Assembly (NCBI RefSeq): GCF_900182935.1
Contig: NZ_FXUE01000006.1
Span: 124,001 to 188,000 of the forward strand
Direction: 5' to 3'
DNA from: Fibrobacter sp. UWB10
Lineage (GTDB): Bacteria > Fibrobacterota > Fibrobacteria > Fibrobacterales > Fibrobacteraceae
Length of the DNA stretch: 64,000 bases
This document shows positions 59,179 to 64,000 of this stretch, one piece after another. Position numbers and translations under genes: made by a program. The number at the start of each line of letters is the position of its first letter. Position 1 is the stretch's first letter. Under the pieces are notes generated by a model. The model searched no databases. It saw nothing but the letters and a program-made list of their open reading frames with translations, and had not been told where the DNA came from.

Positions 59179-60279
59179 TTAAAAACGATTGTATTCGCGC
59201 AGCTGATTCCACAAGAAGTCCGTGTTCACGTCGCGGTAGCCTTGGGCGTTTACGCGTTCGCGCAATTTGTGAGCGATATCAAACAAATTCGGACAACTTT
59301 GCATACGTTCAAAGCTGTCGAAAATGGTGAGGTTGTCAATCCACTGCGTGAGTTCCGGGAATCTCGGATCGTGGAAGCGGTTTTCGCGACCGGTCTTCAG
59401 ATATTCCAAGTAACGGTCGGTAATGCGGTAGCCGTCTTCGATAAAGATGTCCATTGAATGCGGGAACAGCTTTTCGCCGGTCAGGTATTCGTGTACGATA
59501 ATGCCGAAGCTGAAGTAGTCCACCGAGGCCGACAGGTTTTCACCCATGATAGCCTGTTCGGGAGCGCTGTAGCAAGGCGTCATCTGTCCACCGTACTCGG
59601 TGATGGTGTCGCGCATTTTTGCCTGAGCGTAACCGAAGTCGCACACGAGAATCTTGTGGTTGTTCTTGTGTTGCGGATTTTGGCACAAGAGCAAGTTCTT
59701 GGGCTTTAAATCTTTGTGCACCACTTGGTAGTAATGCAACTGGCTAATCGTATTTGCCAGGTAGGCGAGTTGGGCGACTCGATGCAGGATTTCGTCGTCA
59801 CTTAGTTCTTTCTTGAATAACCTATCCAGAGAGCAACCCTTAATAAACTCCATCTTGAGGTAAGGGTGTCTGCCGGCAATGCCGCCGCCCATGCTCTGCA
59901 CCACGCCTTCGATATTGGTGGCGTGAATCAGGTTGTTAATGCGGATTTCGTCTTGGAAAGCGCTCAAGAGACTGTTCAGACGGTGAAGTCTGTTCTTGCC
60001 GGGGCTTGCCCAGAACTTGCAAATCTTGACGACGATTTCTTGCTCCACATAGCGGCTGGGGTCGTTCGGGTGTTCCAGCCAGTATTGGGCGCGGTAAAGG
60101 TTGTTGGTGCCTTCGAGTGTCAGGGGCTCGACGAGCTGAATGTGCTGCATGGCACCGTTGTGCATGTATTCTGGATTCTGGTCGAACCACCGCTGGTATT
60201 CTTCCATGGTGTAGTTCGGGCGGAGAGCCAAATTTCTAGATACTCGATCTAATGTTTCTGCCAGAATGTTTCGAATCAT
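59179..60279 (-). CDS. Hanks-type Ser/Thr protein kinase
   Basis: The 366-residue cytoplasmic protein has a eukaryote-like kinase domain: ATP-binding Lys85 in EIVVKICKFW, catalytic loop VVHKDLKPKNLLL with Asp190, metal-binding DFG (214-216, VCDFGYAQ), the APE motif as CYSAPEQ (236-242) and DYFSFGIIVHEYLTG for the helix-F Asp. The N-terminal 50 residues are an extra segment (YQRWFDQNPEYMH). A glycine-rich loop is not obvious (LEGTNNLYRAQYW), which is a departure from the standard kinase. No membrane segment or sensor domain is seen, so its signal input may come through the downstream TPR membrane protein. Confidence 0.9.
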   Translation of the reverse strand: MIRNILAETLDRVSRNLALRPNYTMEEYQRWFDQNPEYMHNGAMQHIQLVEPLTLEGTNNLYRAQYWLEHPNDPSRYVEQEIVVKICKFWASPGKNRLHRLNSLLSAFQDEIRINNLIHATNIEGVVQSMGGGIAGRHPYLKMEFIKGCSLDRLFKKELSDDEILHRVAQLAYLANTISQLHYYQVVHKDLKPKNLLLCQNPQHKNNHKILVCDFGYAQAKMRDTITEYGGQMTPCYSAPEQAIMGENLSASVDYFSFGIIVHEYLTGEKLFPHSMDIFIEDGYRITDRYLEYLKTGRENRFHDPRFPELTQWIDNLTIFDSFERMQSCPNLFDIAHKLRERVNAQGYRDVNTDFLWNQLREYNRF

Positions 60280-60302
60280 GCCCCAAATTTAGCTAATCCC
60301 CA

Positions 60303-60335
60303 AAACAAAACAAGGTGCCGCAGAGCGACACCTTG
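60303..60335 (-). terminator. Intrinsic terminator of the LOG-family gene
   Basis: Minus strand: CAAGGTG/CACCTTG stem with an 11-base loop, followed by TTTTGTTTTG. Confidence 0.75.
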
Positions 60336-60354
60336 CAATAAAAGTTATTTGAGA

Positions 60355-61152
60355 TTAATCCATAGTCTTTTCGAGAGCCGTTGTAATGACATTGTAAGCA
60401 TCTTCTACGGTATCGCAGAAATGGAACAGCTTGAGGTCGTCCTTGTCGATCATGCCTGTTTCGGCGATGTAGTTCCAGTTGATGACCTTGTTCCAGTACT
60501 TGCTGCCGTAAATCACGACGGGCATCTTGTCGCCGTATTTTTTTGTCTGGATCAGCGTCAAGATTTCGAACATTTCGTCGAGCGTGCCGAAACCGCCAGG
60601 GAACACCACGAGTGCTCTGGCCATTTTCATGAACCAGTACTTACGGATAAAGAAGTAGCGGAACTGCAGGTTCAGATCGTCGTCGATGTAGGGGTTCGGG
60701 TGCTGCTCGAAGGGAAGCTTGATGTTCAGGCCAACCGAAGAGGTGCCCACATCGTTTGCGCCACGGTTACCCGCTTCCATAATGCCCGGACCGCCACCGG
60801 TCATCACCGCAAATCCGTGGTCGTGTTGCTTGTTTGCCCAACGGCCAAGTTTTGCGCCGAGTTCGCGTGCGGCGTCGTAGTATTCAGCGACGGCTTCCAG
60901 TCGTTTGAGTCGGGCAAGTTCGGCTTTGTTCTTGCAGCTCTTTTGGCGTTTCTTGAGTTCGGCCATGGGGAGCGTGCGGGCAGAACCGAAGAACACGATG
61001 GTGTTCTTGATGCCTTCTTGTGCAAAAATCTGGTACGGACCCATGAATTCGGAAAGAATTCTAATCGGGCGCCCGACATCGCTATCGATAAATTCCAGAT
61101 TATGGTAGATCATTTTGCCGGGGGTCAGTTTGATTGCCTTTTTCGTTGCCAT
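60355..61152 (-). CDS. LOG-family protein (cytokinin riboside 5'-monophosphate phosphoribohydrolase-like)
   Basis: Start chosen at ATG 61152 (AAGGAG at 7 bp); 265 residues, cytoplasmic. LOG-type enzymes cleave the N-glycosidic bond of (modified) nucleoside 5'-monophosphates. The two diagnostic motifs are seen: AVMTGGGPGIMEAGNRGA and ALVVFPGGFGTLDEMFEILT (PGGxGTxxE). NTIVFFGSAR near the start is the first Rossmann strand. The length matches the longer bacterial type rather than the 190-residue plant-like type. True substrate in this bacterium is unknown; such proteins were once misnamed lysine decarboxylases. Confidence 0.9.
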   Translation of the reverse strand: MATKKAIKLTPGKMIYHNLEFIDSDVGRPIRILSEFMGPYQIFAQEGIKNTIVFFGSARTLPMAELKKRQKSCKNKAELARLKRLEAVAEYYDAARELGAKLGRWANKQHDHGFAVMTGGGPGIMEAGNRGANDVGTSSVGLNIKLPFEQHPNPYIDDDLNLQFRYFFIRKYWFMKMARALVVFPGGFGTLDEMFEILTLIQTKKYGDKMPVVIYGSKYWNKVINWNYIAETGMIDKDDLKLFHFCDTVEDAYNVITTALEKTMD

Positions 61153-61279
61153 GGTAAACTCCTTGGTTGGGAACACCCAACAGCTATATTATATCCCTAA
61201 AATACACTCAAAAAGGCAAAAAGCAACAAAAAAACGCTTTTTTTCTACTTGCAAACAAAAAAAACTTTATATTTATAGC

Positions 61280-61492
61280 ATGCTAGTAAAAATTTGGACC
61301 GACAGCTTTATCATCACGGGCGAAATCGATACGCTCCGCGATGAACGTCTCACGGACTACATCCGTGAAAACAAGGACTTTATTGCCGTCACGCAAGTGC
61401 GTGTGAGTGACAGGAGCGAAAAGGACCTGTTCCGTACGCACTTCTTGAACGTGAGTACGCGACATATCGAAATTATCTTACCTGCGGAATAA
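61280..61492 (+). CDS. Small DUF6812-like protein
   Basis: ATG 61280 gives a 70-residue soluble protein: MLVKIWTDSFIITGEIDTL, then RLTDYIRENKDFIAVTQVRV and a closing HIEIILPAE. The pattern of a short beta-strand opening and an RLxDYxxxxxxFIAVTxV core resembles DUF6812 as I recall it, a family of small proteins of unknown function. A longer in-frame reading from 61115 is rejected because it would run through AT-rich promoter DNA and the ribosome site of the LOG gene. TATATT lies just before the start, with little space for a leader. Confidence 0.7.
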   Translation: MLVKIWTDSFIITGEIDTLRDERLTDYIRENKDFIAVTQVRVSDRSEKDLFRTHFLNVSTRHIEIILPAE

Positions 61493-61504
61493 TGCCAAGC
61501 GAAT

Positions 61505-61528
61505 GCAATAGGCCCGGTAGCCTATTGC
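61505..61528. other. Perfect hairpin downstream of the DUF6812-like gene
   Basis: GCAATAGGC (61505-61513), loop CCGGTA, GCCTATTGC (61520-61528). There is no T tract of its own; a true terminator follows at 61552. Confidence 0.6.
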
Positions 61529-61551
61529 CGAAGCGCTGGATGAACATAAAA

Positions 61552-61585
61552 AGACCGCCCTAGTGGACGGTCTAAATTTTTTTTG
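61552..61585. terminator. Bidirectional terminator between convergent genes
   Basis: AGACCG (61552-61557) pairs with CGGTCT (61568-61573), with inner CC/GG, followed by AAATTTTTTTT on the plus strand and preceded by AAAAA (T tract for the minus-strand gene). Confidence 0.8.
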
Positions 61586-61604
61586 CCTTAACAGGTCTTC
61601 TTGA

Positions 61605-62342
61605 TTACATGAAGAACCAAGAGGCGTAAACGCCGGCCTTCAGGCCAAAGTCTAAGCGAGAATTGTCGACCGTGACAGAACCAAGAGCGTTGCTGGCTTC
61701 GGTGGATGTATAGGTGTAGTCGAAGCCGAGTCCAACCTTCCCCGTCAGAATAAAGTTGGGAACGATTTCTGCGTGGACGCCGAACATGAGGTCAATCAGG
61801 AAGTCGCCAGAAGATGCGGTCGTTTTGGTGTTGCTTGCAACATCGGTGGTTTCCGTTTCGCCGTTGCTCACGTAAATGAGGTCAATGCCAGCAGAGGTCA
61901 GCATAAGCGGCATGGGCAAGAAGTAGTCAAAGCCTGCGCCGATTGCAAGTCCGGTGTAGTTGTCTTCTGCATCCACTTCGGAAGAGACACCGCCAGCCGT
62001 GGTTTCGGTTGTGGTTTCGCCGTGGTGATAAAGGCCGATGATGCCGGTTACCATCATGCTTTCGTTGAGCTTAATCTTAACGTCGATTTGCTTCAGTTGC
62101 ATATCGTTAAAATTCGAGGTGAGGCCCATGCCGATACCGAGGAATGCGGAACCGTCGGATTTGGCTTTCTTGGTGGCCTTAGTCGGCTTTGCAGGAGCTT
62201 CATCTTCTTCGTCGTCTGCAGCAGGTGCTTCAACGCGAGCCGGGGCGTCGTCTTCGTATTCATCTTCGTATTCGTCGTCCTGTGCGTAGCTGTAGGAGCA
62301 CAAGGCGAGAGCCGTCACGGCTGCAAGAAACATTTTTTTCAT
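61605..62342 (-). CDS. Outer-membrane beta-barrel protein
   Basis: The 245-residue product has a signal peptide (MKKMFLAAVTALALCSYSYA), then an acidic and Ala/Pro/Lys-rich periplasmic linker (DDEYEDEYEDDAPAR) to about residue 63. The rest alternates hydrophobic and polar residues in barrel-type strands (AFLGIGMGLTSNF, VTGIIGLYHHGE, GLAIGAGFDYFL, FLIDLMFGVHAEI, LTGKVGLGFDYTY) and ends in aromatic WFFM, the usual C-terminal barrel signal. It resembles small OmpA/Opa-like barrels; a transport or adhesion role cannot be read. AAGGAG precedes the start. Confidence 0.83.
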   Translation of the reverse strand: MKKMFLAAVTALALCSYSYAQDDEYEDEYEDDAPARVEAPAADDEEDEAPAKPTKATKKAKSDGSAFLGIGMGLTSNFNDMQLKQIDVKIKLNESMMVTGIIGLYHHGETTTETTAGGVSSEVDAEDNYTGLAIGAGFDYFLPMPLMLTSAGIDLIYVSNGETETTDVASNTKTTASSGDFLIDLMFGVHAEIVPNFILTGKVGLGFDYTYTSTEASNALGSVTVDNSRLDFGLKAGVYASWFFM

Positions 62343-62428
62343 AAGTTACTCCTTAAATGGGGGTTTCAAAAATCCATAAGGAATACTAATAAAAAATGTC
62401 CAAAAGTGTTATAACTTTTGCTAAAGTT

Positions 62429-64000
62429 TTACCATTCCATCGCAATTTTCTTGATAAGGAAGCGTCTTGACGCCTCGTCAAGCTTCTTGGGATCGAAATT
62501 GACGCCCATCAGGGCTGCGTAAATGTTGAACGGGCTGGCGGTGGTGCCCATGTTGTTACACTTGATTTTAAGGATAATGGCGCCGCCTGCAATTTGAATT
62601 CCAAGAATATGCTCGTTCAAGTTGATTTCTTGACCGCGGTGGTTGAGTACCACGGGGAGCGTCTTGCTTTCAAACTTTTCCATGATGCCTTCGGGAATGG
62701 ATTCAGGCGTGAATGAATAAATCATTGCCGTCGGCATGTGCTTCGATAGCTTTTCCTTGAGCGGTTCTATGTTCACGATTTCCATGCCGCGCGGGAAGGG
62801 CCTCGAAAGTTCGGCCATAATCTTTGGCAGATTTTCCTTGGATATGTCGAGCGGTTGCAGAAGGTCTACGCTGATGACTTCGCAGTAGGTTTCAAGACCG
62901 AGCGGGAGTGCGCCCATGTTCGAAATGCGGGGTTTCGGACTGAAGCCTTCGCTGAACTTGATGGGAATGCCTGCGCAAAGGAACGTGCGTTCGAAGAAAC
63001 TGAGCATGTTCTGGTGCGGCAAGAATCGGCTGAGGCCTGTTTTCTTGAAGGTAATCTTGTAGCTGTGGCAGCTCTTTTGCGTGGGGCGGCGTTCAGCGAC
63101 AAGTTTCTTGATTTCTTCGGGCGTGCGGCTCGGAGCCTTGTGACGTACCGGGTCGTTAGCGAGTTTGATTTCGGCGCCGAAGCCCGGAATACCGCACTTC
63201 TGGCAATCACCCCATTTGCAGTTGGGCACGGGGGCGGAATCTTCCTTGAATGCTTTTTCCCATTCGCCGCGCAGGTACTGTTTGCTTGTACCGGCGTGAA
63301 TGAAATCCCATGGGAACACTTCGTCTTTTTCGCGCATGCGGTACACCCAGCTGGTGTCATAGCCACATTCTTCCCAGACCTGCTGCCATTTTTCAAAATC
63401 AAAACGGTAAGAGTCGCTTTCGAAGATAATTCCCTTCTTGTAGGCGGCGTAAATCACGGGGCCGAGCCTGCGGTCGCCGCGGCTGTATATGGCTTCGAGG
63501 AAGCTTGTTTCCCAGCCGGCCCAGTTCACCTTCACGTTCGGGTGTCTAAAGAATCGTTCGCGCACGTAGCGGATATGCTTGAGGGCGGTTTCCTTGTCCA
63601 TGAACGGAGCCCATTGCAGACCGGTAAAGGACTTCGGGATCAGAATGCCCATGCTCACGGCAATCTGGCATCCGCGCAGGTACTTGCGACCGATTTTCAC
63701 GAGGTTTTCAATCAGGTTGCAGAACGCTTCCATATCCTGCTCGTTTTCGGTCGGGAAACCGATCATTGTGTACAACTTAATCTTGTTGAATCCGCTACTA
63801 AAGGCGTGTTCGGCGGCGTTGTACATGTCTTGGTCGCTGATGGTCTTATTGATCATCTTGCGGATTCGTTCGGAACCCGTTTCGGGAGCGAAGGTCGCGC
63901 TGCGGCCACCCTTGAGGGCAGAAATCTTTTGGGCGAGCGTTTCGCCGAAGGCGTTCACGCGGATACTCGGGAGACTTACATCTACAGTGTCGAAGAACGG
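62429..64000 (-). CDS. TIGR03960-type radical SAM protein fused to DUF2344, N-terminus missing
   Basis: The frame is open to the right edge, so the start and the B12-binding and CxxxCxxC iron-sulfur parts lie outside the window. What remains has the end of a radical SAM barrel (RSATFAPETGSERIRKMINK, GFNKIKLYTMIGFPTENEQD), a Cys cluster (NCKWGDCQKCGIPGF) and a C-terminal DUF2344 domain (YKITFKKTGLSRFLPHQNML, FSEGFSPKPRISNMGALPLG). This fusion is typical of the TIGR03960/TIGR03936 family, often found beside ribonuclease G and ribosomal protein L21/L27 genes; a role in RNA modification has been suggested but is not settled. These neighbours would lie beyond either edge. Confidence 0.87.
   Translation of the reverse strand, partial: PFFDTVDVSLPSIRVNAFGETLAQKISALKGGRSATFAPETGSERIRKMINKTISDQDMYNAAEHAFSSGFNKIKLYTMIGFPTENEQDMEAFCNLIENLVKIGRKYLRGCQIAVSMGILIPKSFTGLQWAPFMDKETALKHIRYVRERFFRHPNVKVNWAGWETSFLEAIYSRGDRRLGPVIYAAYKKGIIFESDSYRFDFEKWQQVWEECGYDTSWVYRMREKDEVFPWDFIHAGTSKQYLRGEWEKAFKEDSAPVPNCKWGDCQKCGIPGFGAEIKLANDPVRHKAPSRTPEEIKKLVAERRPTQKSCHSYKITFKKTGLSRFLPHQNMLSFFERTFLCAGIPIKFSEGFSPKPRISNMGALPLGLETYCEVISVDLLQPLDISKENLPKIMAELSRPFPRGMEIVNIEPLKEKLSKHMPTAMIYSFTPESIPEGIMEKFESKTLPVVLNHRGQEINLNEHILGIQIAGGAIILKIKCNNMGTTASPFNIYAALMGVNFDPKKLDEASRRFLIKKIAMEW

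Noticed and set aside
61115-61279. Longer start for the DUF6812-like gene
   Set aside because: The extra codons run through an AT-rich intergenic region and the LOG gene's ribosome site.

Overview
The window looks like chromosomal DNA of a Fibrobacter-type cellulolytic gut bacterium (Fibrobacterota). The evidence is three TIGR02147-family proteins (a paralogue family known mainly from Fibrobacter), serine-run linkers in most secreted proteins, secreted enzymes ending in short sorting-type C-terminal domains like those of type IX secretion cargo, many envelope lipoproteins and a large set of plant cell wall enzymes. No phage genes, transposases, CRISPR array or replication origin were seen.

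Layout. Positions 1-11830 hold two giant paralogous surface proteins; the first is cut by the left edge. Positions 11830-15780 hold an SLC13-type anion transporter flanked by two copies of an 81-bp structured repeat, a tRNA-Val, a small lipoprotein, a phosphopantetheinyl transferase and a DUF6941-like protein. A 1777-residue lipoprotein (15778-21111) and a prepilin peptidase (21211-22113) follow. From 22165 to 57673 comes a long accessory region: three TIGR02147/lipoprotein modules, an M6-type metallopeptidase, two GH26 glycanases, a regulator with two tandem winged helices, a CE15-like esterase, a GH43 arabinanase-like enzyme, four PL1-type and one PL9-type pectate lyases, a putative HEGIH metallopeptidase, a SUMF1-domain lipoprotein coupled to a histidine-phosphatase lipoprotein, and an SGNH hydrolase. 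The last 6 kb return to housekeeping-like genes: a TPR membrane protein, a Ser/Thr kinase, a LOG-family protein, a DUF6812-like protein, an outer-membrane barrel and a radical-SAM/DUF2344 protein cut by the right edge.

How it works together. The accessory region reads as a pectin/hemicellulose removal island. Most enzymes have signal peptides and C-terminal sorting domains; lipoproteins with LamG-like, DUF2341-like or CBM11-like domains could sense or bind glycans at the surface. No sugar transporter lies in the island, which fits an organism that strips matrix polysaccharides to reach cellulose. Three lines of possible shared regulation stand out: a TGTGGACA-N4-TGTCMACA palindrome upstream of three minus-strand genes (CE15, SUMF1 lipoprotein, GH26); a GTWGTC-N4-GACAAC element followed by a terminator-like hairpin ahead of three secreted-enzyme genes; and the stop/start-coupled TIGR02147-lipoprotein pairs. 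Together with the 81-bp repeat whose flanking hairpins differ but keep pairing, these are the best candidates for undescribed biology here. All function calls rest on motif reading without database searches.
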